This document shows, piece after piece, positions 8,933 through 15,318 of a stretch of DNA of 33,939 nt. The stretch lies in the NCBI GenBank assembly GCA_015663245.1, contig DQSN01000199.1, forward strand, positions 1-33,939, given 5' to 3'. The translations under genes and the position numbers were made by a program. The DNA is from Leucothrix mucor. Its GTDB lineage: Bacteria > Pseudomonadota > Gammaproteobacteria > Thiotrichales > Thiotrichaceae. The notes beneath the pieces were generated by a model. That model saw only the letters and a list, made by a program, of their open reading frames with translations, had not been told where the DNA came from and ran no database searches. Each line of letters opens with the position of its first letter. The first letter of the stretch is position 1.

Positions 8933-9715
8933 TTAAAACGACGTAACCTTTAACTCCACAATCATATCTGCTGCGAGCCAAGTTGAGATAAATCCCGCGA
9001 CCCTTGCTGGGGCGTGTTCTTCATCTATCCACTCACATACGCCTGCACAAATTTCTGAAAAGCTAGCCCCTTGTATGACATTATCCAAAGCCCATGCTTC
9101 ATCAACGTCAACTGAGCGATAGTAGGTTTTTAAATCCTTGCGCCAGATTATCCAAGGAATAGGGTACTCTGCTTCTTCAATGGGAATTTCACCCGTTTCA
9201 TCCTCAATAGCTGCCCATAGTTGTGGCACATTCCATTGCAAATCAACACGAGCTACGGAAGGGTGCAATACAAAACCCAAATCTGCCCATGTGTTTGGTG
9301 CAACTGTTTGCAAAGCATCTAAACCTAGTGATGATAAATCTTTTGCATCGAAAGCATCGCGTAACGCCCATTCAAAACGTGCCATTTCCGCTAATACGCC
9401 AGTCTCTTGATGATGGTCTTTTAAAAAGGCTTCGAGATGACTGCCAAAATAGCGAATGGAGAAGTGTTGCGAAGGGTAGTCTGCGATGTATTTAATGCCA
9501 TCATCATAAAAACCTTCATCACCCAACAAAGTATGAACAGAGGGGTAGTTATCCGATAAGGCATCTATCAAACGGTAACGGTAAGCATTGGCATAAATAG
9601 CCAGTCTGATATCCACACTGACTTTTTTTGTACCTAGTACTTGTGAGTGAATATCACCTGACTCTGTTTTTAGCCACTGCATCATATCCCGCTGTAAAGC
9701 TAGTAAATCAGACAT
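8933..9715 (-). CDS. DUF2063-family partner of the MNIO enzyme (HvfC/BufC-like)
   Basis: This 260-residue protein has a DUF2063 N-terminal domain: LLALQRDMMQWL, then RLAIYANAYRYRLIDALSDN, YPSVHTLLG and FSIRYFGSHLEAFL within about residues 5-100. A second alpha/beta domain extends to the end (DLGFVLHPSVARVDL, ...WRKDLKTYYRSVD). In characterised systems the DUF2063 protein binds the RiPP precursor and delivers it to the DUF692 oxygenase. Older annotation calls the family putative DNA-binding, which the context does not support. Its ATG overlaps the end of the DUF692 gene by 8 bp, so the two are probably translated together. It is the last gene of the operon. It lacks a signal peptide, so modification should occur in the cytoplasm before export. 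Confidence 0.85.
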   Translation of the reverse strand: MSDLLALQRDMMQWLKTESGDIHSQVLGTKKVSVDIRLAIYANAYRYRLIDALSDNYPSVHTLLGDEGFYDDGIKYIADYPSQHFSIRYFGSHLEAFLKDHHQETGVLAEMARFEWALRDAFDAKDLSSLGLDALQTVAPNTWADLGFVLHPSVARVDLQWNVPQLWAAIEDETGEIPIEEAEYPIPWIIWRKDLKTYYRSVDVDEAWALDNVIQGASFSEICAGVCEWIDEEHAPARVAGFISTWLAADMIVELKVTSF

Positions 9716-10541
9716 GCTCAGCCTCCAACATATCAGCTGATATTTGCTTCATCTGCTCATATTCTTTCATTAGCTCAGGTAAGTCTGGAATATTATCATC
9801 ACGTTCAATCATTGCTGAGACATTCCCAAAGCGTTTGACAGATTCCGCATATAATTCCCAAACCGACTGCACTACATCGTGATCATGGGTATCAATAATA
9901 TAATCACCATAGTCACTATGACCCGCTAGATGATGTTGTTGCACGCGCTCTTTTGGCACACCATCGAGATATTCCAAAGGATCAAACTCGTGGTTTATCG
10001 CACTGACGTAAATATTATTTACATCGAGTAACAGCAAACAATCAGCCTCTTCTGCAACGGCTGATAAAAACTCCCATTCAGTCATTTGCGACTGCGTATA
10101 AGAGACATAGCTAGAGACATTTTCAATTAAAATTCGACGTTCTAAGAACTCTTGAACCTGCTTAATACGTGTGGCAACGTGTGTAACTGCCTCTTCTGTA
10201 TAGGGTAGTGGCAAGAGATCATGTGCATTGATACCATCTAAACCCGTCCAACAGAGGTGGTCTGAAATCCATTTTGCATCGGTTCGCTGTGCCAACTCTT
10301 TAACTTGCTGGAGATAGTCAAAGTTTAAAGGATCGTTACCACCAATCGACAAAGAAACACCATGCATGACCATAGGGTAGCGTTCATTAATAGCATCAAG
10401 AAAATAGAGTGGCTTTCCACCTGGAACAAGGTAGTTTTCAGTTAGCACCTCAAACCAATCGACTGCTGGGGAAGTGTCTAATATTGTTTGGTAGTGCTCT
10501 TTTCTCAGCCCTAAACCAAAGCCTAGCGGAGGTAGTTTCAT
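9708..10541 (-). CDS. DUF692 multinuclear non-heme iron oxygenase (MNIO; HvfB/BufB-like)
   Basis: This 277-residue TIM-barrel enzyme is of the MNIO family, whose characterised members oxidise Cys residues of RiPP precursors (to thiooxazole/oxazolone-type groups) using two or three iron ions. Candidate iron ligands are visible: His60 (MVMHGVSLSIGG), His95 (SDHLCW), Glu140 (IENVSSYVSY), Asp173 (LLDVNNIYVSAINH), His204/His208 (HHLAGHSDY), the DTHDHDV segment near 218-224 and Glu246 (AMIERDDNIP). The frame opens with TTG at 10556, but the ATG at 10541 places the family-typical LGFGLGLR near the N-terminus. Neither start has a good Shine-Dalgarno, so translation may depend on upstream coupling or be kept low. 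It lies between the precursor genes and its DUF2063 partner. Its substrate is inferred to be the two adjacent Cys-rich peptides. Confidence 0.92.
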   Translation of the reverse strand: MKLPPLGFGLGLRKEHYQTILDTSPAVDWFEVLTENYLVPGGKPLYFLDAINERYPMVMHGVSLSIGGNDPLNFDYLQQVKELAQRTDAKWISDHLCWTGLDGINAHDLLPLPYTEEAVTHVATRIKQVQEFLERRILIENVSSYVSYTQSQMTEWEFLSAVAEEADCLLLLDVNNIYVSAINHEFDPLEYLDGVPKERVQQHHLAGHSDYGDYIIDTHDHDVVQSVWELYAESVKRFGNVSAMIERDDNIPDLPELMKEYEQMKQISADMLEAEHV

Positions 10542-10575
10542 ATTTATTATTCGCAATCAGTATTGAAGCAGAAAA

Positions 10576-10604
10576 ATACGCAGGATGATTTTCACCGAGC
10601 GTAT
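10576..10604 (-). terminator. Terminator-like hairpin between precursor and MNIO genes
   Basis: On the minus strand ATACGC...GCGTAT enclose a second stem GGTGA-AAA-TCATC (one G-U pair) with a 2x2 internal loop, and five T residues follow. It lies in the 164-bp gap between the second precursor and the DUF692 gene. A partial terminator here would make the precursor transcript more abundant than the enzyme transcript. Found by eye. Confidence 0.5.
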
Positions 10605-10705
10605 CTACTAAAAAGTGAGTTAATTATCACCAAAATAAAACAAATACCCTACACAAAATTGAAGAGTAATCTTTGTCTCAACTCAAGAAAACTCAAACAA
10701 TTAGA

Positions 10706-11017
10706 CTATTGGTTGGTAGACTCAAAGTAAGGATCTCCAGGAACACCATTAGATGCCATGCAATTTGATGCACTCATTGGTAACCAGCCTTTTCCTTTGC
10801 AACTATTAAAACCTTTACAACTACTGTTTGCAGTTTTACACGCCGACTTACCTTTACAGGCATTTACACCGCTACATTGAAAGAAACCAACTTTAGTTGC
10901 TTTGACACCAGAGTCACTTGATGCGACGTTTGCACTTGTGCCTGCACAACCTGCTAAAATTAATCCTGCTGCCGCAGATGCGAGTAATGCGCCTGTCATT
11001 TTTCTTGCTACTTTCAT
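10706..11017 (-). CDS. Bufferin-type Cys-rich RiPP precursor, predicted lipoprotein (copy 2)
   Basis: This 103-residue precursor begins with MKVARKMTGALLASAAAGLI followed by LAGC, a full lipoprotein lipobox with Cys24 as +1 and Ala at +2 (outer-membrane sorting expected). After a short linker come six Cys at 48, 54, 60, 67, 73 and 86, in the pattern CSGVNACKGKSACKTANSSC, then KGFNSCKGKGW and SNC. This matches the BufA2-like group of metal-binding precursors processed by MNIO enzymes. AAGGAG lies 7 bases before the ATG. The Cys spacing (6, 6, 7, 6, 13) is identical to the neighbouring paralogue, but the tail after the last Cys (NGVPGDPYFESTNQ) differs. Role (periplasmic or envelope sequestration of copper) is inferred from the family and from the adjacent cus genes. 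Confidence 0.85.
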   Translation of the reverse strand: MKVARKMTGALLASAAAGLILAGCAGTSANVASSDSGVKATKVGFFQCSGVNACKGKSACKTANSSCKGFNSCKGKGWLPMSASNCMASNGVPGDPYFESTNQ

Positions 11018-11109
11018 GACTATCTCCTTTGATTAAATAAAAACATAGCCACCATAAGTTATTGTAATGACTATATTTTTTATACGTTAGAGATTAATTT
11101 TCAGACGCA

Positions 11110-11136
11110 AAAAACAATTACATTTTAATTGTTTTT
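11110..11136 (-). terminator. AT-rich hairpin with U-tail overlapping the precursor stop codon
   Basis: On the minus strand AAAAACAATTA, loop AAATG and TAATTGTTTTT form a perfect 11-pair stem ending in a run of T. The TAA stop (11118-11120) is inside the stem. It separates the two precursor genes and could act as a leaky terminator or a 3'-end stabiliser. The AT-only stem makes strong termination doubtful. Confidence 0.5.
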
Positions 11137-11423
11137 CCTACTTTTCCGCCTTTCGACAAGCAGTTTGCTTTAGTCTCAGGAATCCAGCCTTTACCTTTAC
11201 AACTATTAAAACCTTTACAGGCACTTGATGCTGTTTGACAAGATGACTTTCCTTTACAAGAGTTAATTCCAGAACACTCTACTTTTGCCATACTCGCCTT
11301 TTGCATAGTCACACCAGACTTTGCCGCAGTATCCATCTTAGCCGTTGACGCACAACCTGCTAGTAATAATGCTGCCGCTGCAGAAGCAAGAGCAACACTT
11401 GATAATTTTTTTGTTGTATTCAT
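11118..11423 (-). CDS. Bufferin-type Cys-rich RiPP precursor, predicted lipoprotein (copy 1)
   Basis: The frame opens at 11450, but the ATG at 11423 has AAGGA nine bases upstream and gives a normal signal, so it is taken as the start (101 residues). The signal MNTTKKLSSVALASAAAALL is followed by lipobox LAGC with Cys24, at exactly the same position as in the paralogue. Core Cys are at 50, 56, 62, 69, 75 and 88 (CSGINSCKGKSSCQTASSAC, KGFNSCKGKGW, ANC). The repeated unit is Cys-Lys-Gly-x-x-x-Cys-like. This is the first gene of the DUF692 operon. The 144 bp separating it from msrA probably carry the operon promoter, but I could not identify it with confidence. The two precursors are clearly a tandem duplication. 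Confidence 0.85.
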   Translation of the reverse strand: MNTTKKLSSVALASAAAALLLAGCASTAKMDTAAKSGVTMQKASMAKVECSGINSCKGKSSCQTASSACKGFNSCKGKGWIPETKANCLSKGGKVGKTIKM

Positions 11424-11567
11424 TGAACAATATCCTTTGATTAATAACACTCATAAATGAGCAAGTACGAAGTACCTTAAAAACATAATATTGGCACTCG
11501 CTATACTAAGCTACGCACAACAAGGGAATATTGGTTGCAAAAAATGCTACAAATTATCATATTCTTA

Positions 11568-12068
11568 CTACTTTGAATTAGGCAAAACCCAGTCAGCACG
11601 TGGAAAGTGACAGGTATATCCTTGAGGGATACGTTCAAGATAATCCTGATGTTCTGGCTCAGCCTCCCAGAAATCACTCACCGCAACGACTTCTGTCGCC
11701 ACTTTCGCAGGCCATAAACCTGAGGCATTCACATCCTCAATCGTCTTCAACGCCATTGTCCGTTGCTCATCACCCACATAAAAAATAGCCGAGCGATAAG
11801 CAGTACCACGGTCATTACCCTGACGATTTACAGTTGACGGATCATGAATCTGAAAAAATAAAGCTAATAGATCCCGATAACTCATTAGCTCATTATCAAA
11901 CTCAATTTCAATCGCTTCGGCATGAGACCCATGATTTCGATATGTCGCATTAGGCACATCGCCCCCTGTATAACCCACACGGGTTGCCGTCACTCCTGAT
12001 AATTTGCGGATTAAATCTTGCATCCCCCAGAAACAACCACCCGCTAAAACAGCTCGCTCAATACTCAT
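11568..12068 (-). CDS. msrA: Peptide methionine-S-sulfoxide reductase MsrA
   Basis: This 166-residue enzyme reduces the S epimer of methionine sulfoxide in proteins. The catalytic motif GCFWG is at residues 11-15 with nucleophile Cys12. The family motifs [12 protein letters not shown] and [10 protein letters not shown] are present, with the conserved block [20 protein letters not shown] downstream. A second Cys ([10 protein letters not shown], near 153) is a candidate resolving residue. There is no signal peptide, so it acts in the cytoplasm. Its ATG overlaps the msrB stop by 4 bp (ATGA), so the pair is co-translated. It lies directly upstream of the bufferin-like operon on the same strand. 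Copper promotes methionine oxidation, so a shared stress role is plausible but not proven. Confidence 0.95.
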   Translation of the reverse strand: MSIERAVLAGGCFWGMQDLIRKLSGVTATRVGYTGGDVPNATYRNHGSHAEAIEIEFDNELMSYRDLLALFFQIHDPSTVNRQGNDRGTAYRSAIFYVGDEQRTMALKTIEDVNASGLWPAKVATEVVAVSDFWEAEPEHQDYLERIPQGYTCHFPRADWVLPNSK

Positions 12069-12520
12069 TGCTTATCACTCTCCTCAACTTGATCTATATA
12101 CTCGCCATAACCTGCTGCCTCCATCTCATCACGAGGAACAAAACGCAGGGAGGCGGAATTAATACAGTAACGTAGACCACCACGATCTTGTGGTCCATCG
12201 GTAAATACATGGCCCAAGTGACTATCGCCATAACTAGAACGCACCTCTGTACGCACCATGCCATGCGCCGTATCACGTAATTCACTCACATATTCCGTAT
12301 CAATTGGCTTGGTAAAACTGGGCCAACCACAGCCAGATTCAAATTTATCAGCAGAGGCAAATAAGGGTTCACCTGATACAATATCAACATAAACACCAAC
12401 CGCATGATTTGATAAATACTCACCGCTACCTGGATGCTCTGTACCACTTTCTTGTGTCACGCGATATTGCTCAGCGTCTAAGGTAGCTAGTACTTTGGGG
12501 TCTTTTTTATACTCAGTCAT
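12065..12520 (-). CDS. msrB: Peptide methionine-R-sulfoxide reductase MsrB (zinc-less form)
   Basis: This 151-residue enzyme reduces the R epimer of methionine sulfoxide. The frame can begin at a TTG (12526), but the ATG at 12520 has GGAG eight bases upstream and is preferred. The catalytic Cys is in [11 protein letters not shown] (Cys119) and the probable resolving Cys in ESGCGWPSF (Cys64). The two CxxC zinc pairs of many MsrB proteins are absent: the equivalent positions read DIVS (about 46-49) and SSYG (about 95-98), so this is the zinc-less subtype. Other family signatures (GHLGHVF-like [19 protein letters not shown]) are intact. It is the first gene of msrBA. Confidence 0.95.
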   Translation of the reverse strand: MTEYKKDPKVLATLDAEQYRVTQESGTEHPGSGEYLSNHAVGVYVDIVSGEPLFASADKFESGCGWPSFTKPIDTEYVSELRDTAHGMVRTEVRSSYGDSHLGHVFTDGPQDRGGLRYCINSASLRFVPRDEMEAAGYGEYIDQVEESDKQ

Positions 12521-12668
12521 GTGCAAAACTCCGTTAAAACCTTTAATAGATTGATAAGCTCATTCGGCAGACTCATCATTTTTTCTAAACATTATGTAAT
12601 GTGCTCAATCGGAACTCCCCCGCTGTTTTTCTTGTCTGAATTGGGGATGTTAACAAATGGAGTCAATA

Positions 12669-13088
12669 ATGATTGATAAAACTCGACGCAAATTATTAAA
12701 AACGATTGGATACGGTGCTGCCTTGTCGGCAACAGCCGTTTCATCTAGCGCAATTGCACTTAGTGCATCTCACAACGCATCTGTTGCAAACCCTGCTGAC
12801 GAGGTTATTTCTGGCCTTAGTATTTTTCAGCAACAAAGCAATGGCAAAGAAGTCGTATCGTTGATGAATCTTAGCAATGAAGCTATCACACTTGATGCTA
12901 ACGCTCCTGTTAGTTTGAAAAATATAAATGACTCTTTGATGATTAGCTTAAATGCTGCTAACGATGACAAAACAATTACACTACAAGCGGGGGAACGTTT
13001 TGTTTTTAACGTAGAAACAGTCGCTCACTATGCAAAGCTAAGCAGCACACATAAAGCATTTAATGGTGTAGTGGCAATCGCAGCTTAG
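12669..13088 (+). CDS. Small exported protein with Tat-like signal, unknown function
   Basis: The ATG at 12669 is preferred over the in-frame ATG at 12657 because GGAG lies seven bases upstream. The product has 139 residues. The N-terminus MIDKTRRKLLKTIGYGAALS has a twin-arginine pattern (T-R-R-K-L-L-K) followed by a hydrophobic stretch and a Ser/Ala-rich cleavage region, so export by Tat is likely. The remainder is a small beta-rich domain (ISGLSIFQQQ, VVSLMNLSNEAITL, ITLQAGERFVFNVE) with no Cys and no recognisable catalytic or cofactor motif. It stands alone between the divergent msrB and the convergent ureG, followed by a strong terminator. I do not recognise the family. Confidence 0.75.
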   Translation: MIDKTRRKLLKTIGYGAALSATAVSSSAIALSASHNASVANPADEVISGLSIFQQQSNGKEVVSLMNLSNEAITLDANAPVSLKNINDSLMISLNAANDDKTITLQAGERFVFNVETVAHYAKLSSTHKAFNGVVAIAA

Positions 13089-13113
13089 CATTTATAATCT
13101 TTCTGTAATTAAT

Positions 13114-13145
13114 AAAGGGCTGGTCTTAATGACCAGCCCTTTTTA
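13114..13145. terminator. Strong bidirectional rho-independent terminator
   Basis: AAAGGGCTGGTC, loop TTAAT and GACCAGCCCTTT form a 12-pair GC-rich stem, followed on the plus strand by more T residues. On the minus strand the same hairpin is followed by TATT. It ends the Tat-signal gene and, from the other side, the ure operon after ureG. Confidence 0.92.
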
Positions 13146-13193
13146 TTTGCTCTAAGAAAGAACTATATTTTAATGAGGTTGGCAAGCGCAATA

Positions 13194-13805
13194 TTACAAC
13201 ATTCCTTCTTCTTTAATAAATGCCACCACCTTATCCAAGTTCTCACCCGTTTTCAGGTTGGTAAACAGATAAGGTTTATTACCCCGCATCCGTTTAGTAT
13301 CGCTATCCATCACTTCTAATGATGCGCCAACCATAGGTGCGAGGTCTATTTTATTAATGATCAATAAGTCAGATTTGGCGATCCCAGGACCGCCTTTTCG
13401 TGGGATTTTATCGCCTGCCGCAACATCAATCACATAAATAGTCAGGTCTGCCAGTTCTGGACTGAATGTTGCACTAAGATTATCACCACCGCTTTCGATA
13501 ATCACAAACTCTAAGTTTTCAAAACGGTTACACAAGTCTTCGACTGCGGTTAGATTAATCGAAGCATCTTCTCTAATAGCCGTGTGTGGACAACCGCCTG
13601 TTTCAACACCCACAATGCGATCAGCATCCAGCACTTCGTGGCGTAGTAAAAACTCAGCATCTTCTTTAGTGTATATGTCATTTGTCACCACGGCAAAATC
13701 ATGCTCATCTTTCATTACAGCGCACAGTTGGCGTATTAACGCAGTTTTCCCTGAACCAACAGGGCCGCCAATGCCTAATCTAAGGACAGTATCTTTTTTC
13801 TTCAT
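13194..13805 (-). CDS. ureG: Urease accessory GTPase UreG
   Basis: This 203-residue SIMIBI-class GTPase powers nickel delivery to urease together with UreD, UreF and UreE. The P-loop GGPVGSGKT is at about residues 13-21. The metal-binding CPH motif is in [16 protein letters not shown] (Cys72, His74). The invariant [16 protein letters not shown] is intact, as is the guanine-specificity NKID. Unlike some homologues it has no His-rich N-terminus, so nickel storage probably falls to UreE. It is the last gene of the ure run, 9 bp after ureF, and ends just before a bidirectional terminator. Confidence 0.97.
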   Translation of the reverse strand: MKKKDTVLRLGIGGPVGSGKTALIRQLCAVMKDEHDFAVVTNDIYTKEDAEFLLRHEVLDADRIVGVETGGCPHTAIREDASINLTAVEDLCNRFENLEFVIIESGGDNLSATFSPELADLTIYVIDVAAGDKIPRKGGPGIAKSDLLIINKIDLAPMVGASLEVMDSDTKRMRGNKPYLFTNLKTGENLDKVVAFIKEEGML

Positions 13806-13814
13806 AGGGTAATC

Positions 13815-14498
13815 TCAAGAACGAAATAAACGGGAGTATTGTGTTTCATGTTGTGCGCTAAGAATGGCAAGCATCGGTAGTGATGCGCCAATCTTGGCAG
13901 TTTTGATGGTTAAGCCTTTATGGACAATATCGGGAATAATCTCGATGGTATTGGATAGTATTTTTTGCCCATTCGTTTGCCCTAATGGGACTAGCTTAAT
14001 GGCTGCTGCTATTTGATTGTCTAGCCACGACCAAAGATAGCCCGTACAAGCTTTCTCACAGCTAATTTTCCATTTCACAGCCGCTAGAGTAAACAACGTC
14101 AAAAAACACACGTTAGGATTTTTCTTCCACACTTCGGCTTCTGCAATGCCCAAATCAAACAATAAGCGAGCCAGTGCTATACCCAACTGCTGATCTTCAT
14201 CTCGTAGCTCTTTCGTTTCACGCTGAGCGCGTAGAAATTGATTCCAGTAGCTCACTTGCTCAAGGTCGTTATCAAGCCATGCCTGATATAAACGTGAAAA
14301 AAGTGGCACATCGGTTTGTTGTAAGCTGTATCGCAAACTATCTTCTAGGCAAGTTTGAGTGCTTTCAGCATTGCTTATCAAACCTGTTTCTATCGCCGAC
14401 TCCAAACCTTGCGAGTAAGCAAATGCACCCACAGGAAGCGTTGGGCTACTGAGCTGTAGTAATTTTAGTAATTGCAAAGACTGCGCCATTTTAGTCAC
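13815..14498 (-). CDS. ureF: Urease accessory protein UreF
   Basis: This 227-residue all-helical protein forms the UreDFG activation complex and acts on UreG GTPase fidelity. The family opening LLKLLQLSSPTLPVGAFAYS and QGLESAIE is present, as are REL-like RETKELRDEDQQLGIALARL and the conserved C-terminal RLFRS. Length matches the family. It follows the small membrane-protein gene by only 2 bp and precedes ureG by 9 bp, so it belongs to one transcript with them. Confidence 0.95.
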   Translation of the reverse strand: MTKMAQSLQLLKLLQLSSPTLPVGAFAYSQGLESAIETGLISNAESTQTCLEDSLRYSLQQTDVPLFSRLYQAWLDNDLEQVSYWNQFLRAQRETKELRDEDQQLGIALARLLFDLGIAEAEVWKKNPNVCFLTLFTLAAVKWKISCEKACTGYLWSWLDNQIAAAIKLVPLGQTNGQKILSNTIEIIPDIVHKGLTIKTAKIGASLPMLAILSAQHETQYSRLFRS

Positions 14499-14500
14499 TA

Positions 14501-14740
14501 TTATTTTCTTAGTTTTTTATCGTTATGACGTACTTTTTTGGCTTTAGTTTTTGGGCGCATTTTATAAGTAATGAACGCGAGCAGAACAACCAGCACAGCA
14601 AATGTTGCACTATGAAAAGGGCTGATTAACAGGTGCATCATCTGCTCATACATGCTGTTACTGTGTAGTGCTTCTGAATGAGCTAAAGCAGTATTGCTAA
14701 AAGAAAAAAGAGTAATAAAGAAAAGATAATTTTTTATCAT
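14501..14740 (-). CDS. Small predicted membrane protein inside the urease accessory operon
   Basis: The frame opens with TTG at 14758, but the ATG at 14740 starts exactly at a signal peptide (MIKNYLFFITLFSFSNTALA), so it is preferred (79 residues). Neither start has a good Shine-Dalgarno. After cleavage the short mature head HSEALHSNSMYEQMMHLL has three His and three Met, then comes one transmembrane helix (about SATFAVLVVLLAFITYKM) and a strongly basic tail (RPKTKAKKVRHNDKKLRK). The expected topology is periplasmic head and cytoplasmic tail. It sits between ureE and ureF with tight spacing. A metal-related role is a guess from the His/Met head and the location. It does not show the HupE/UreJ multi-helix fold. 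I do not recognise the family. Confidence 0.6.
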   Translation of the reverse strand: MIKNYLFFITLFSFSNTALAHSEALHSNSMYEQMMHLLISPFHSATFAVLVVLLAFITYKMRPKTKAKKVRHNDKKLRK

Positions 14741-14773
14741 AACTAGGTTATTTTCCAATGAATAAAGGGGGAT

Positions 14774-15235
14774 TTAATATGAGTGGCTATGATGAGAAGT
14801 CGTATGATAAGCGCCAGATTCAGGCTCAAAAGGTGCTTGTTCGACCTGTACCGTTAAACCTAAGCCCTTCACCATATCGTCCAACACATGATCGTGTTGA
14901 TAACGAATAAAATCAGCATTAATCTGCAAGCTTACATGACGATTACCCAAATGATAACAAGCCCGTGCAAGCTGTAATGTATCGTTACAATAAACCGTTG
15001 ATACTTGCTCTAATGCTGCTTTAATTTGGATTACAACGCTTTCATTATCGCCTGTCACTTTACTCATCAACAGATCATTATGTTCTAAGTGCTTACCATT
15101 TTCCAGCACAATACCTGCTTCACGACCATCATCCAGCGTGGCTTTTAAACGGCTTTTATTACGCTGATCGAAGGTGAGCGTTAGCGTTGTTTCTGGATTT
15201 AAGGGTTCAGATATTTTTTGATTGAATTTCAGCAT
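14774..15235 (-). CDS. ureE: Urease accessory metallochaperone UreE
   Basis: This 153-residue dimeric nickel chaperone passes Ni(II) to the UreG complex. The peptide-binding N-domain is visible in LTLTFDQRNKSRLKATLDDG. The metal-binding C-domain carries CYHLGNRHVSLQI with His95 and His100, near the conserved interface His of the family. The tail (GAYHTTSHHSHSY) is modestly His-rich, with His144, 148, 149 and 151. It follows ureC after an 83-bp gap that contains a perfect palindrome, which may change its expression relative to the structural genes. Confidence 0.95.
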   Translation of the reverse strand: MLKFNQKISEPLNPETTLTLTFDQRNKSRLKATLDDGREAGIVLENGKHLEHNDLLMSKVTGDNESVVIQIKAALEQVSTVYCNDTLQLARACYHLGNRHVSLQINADFIRYQHDHVLDDMVKGLGLTVQVEQAPFEPESGAYHTTSHHSHSY

Positions 15236-15263
15236 GACTATTTTTCAAAGAGAAAGAAAATGC

Positions 15264-15304
15264 ATCCGTAGCCTGTGTTGAGGCACGAAACACAGGCTAC
15301 GGAT
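15264..15304. repeat. Perfect 16-bp inverted repeat between ureC and ureE (REP-like)
   Basis: ATCCGTAGCCTGTGTT (15264-15279), a nine-base loop and AACACAGGCTACGGAT (15289-15304) are exact reverse complements. There is no T-run on the minus strand, so it is more like a dispersed palindromic (REP-type) element or mRNA-stabilising hairpin than a terminator. It lies 15 bases after the ureC stop. Confidence 0.85.
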
Positions 15305-15318
15305 TAATGTAATGTGCT

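Noticed and set aside
8933-9715. DUF2063 gene as a DNA-binding regulator
   Set aside because: The old family label suggests DNA binding, but the overlap with DUF692 and the RiPP precursors fits the MNIO partner role and no DNA-binding motif was seen.
11451-11567. Possible ECF-sigma promoter before the bufferin-like operon (GCAAC, 17-18 bases, CGTA on the minus strand)
   Set aside because: The match is short and no ECF sigma or anti-sigma gene is in the window. It is too weak to call.
14501-14740. Identification of the small ure-operon protein as HupE/UreJ nickel permease
   Set aside because: HupE/UreJ proteins have several helices and HPxxGxDH-type motifs. This one has a signal, one helix and a basic tail only.
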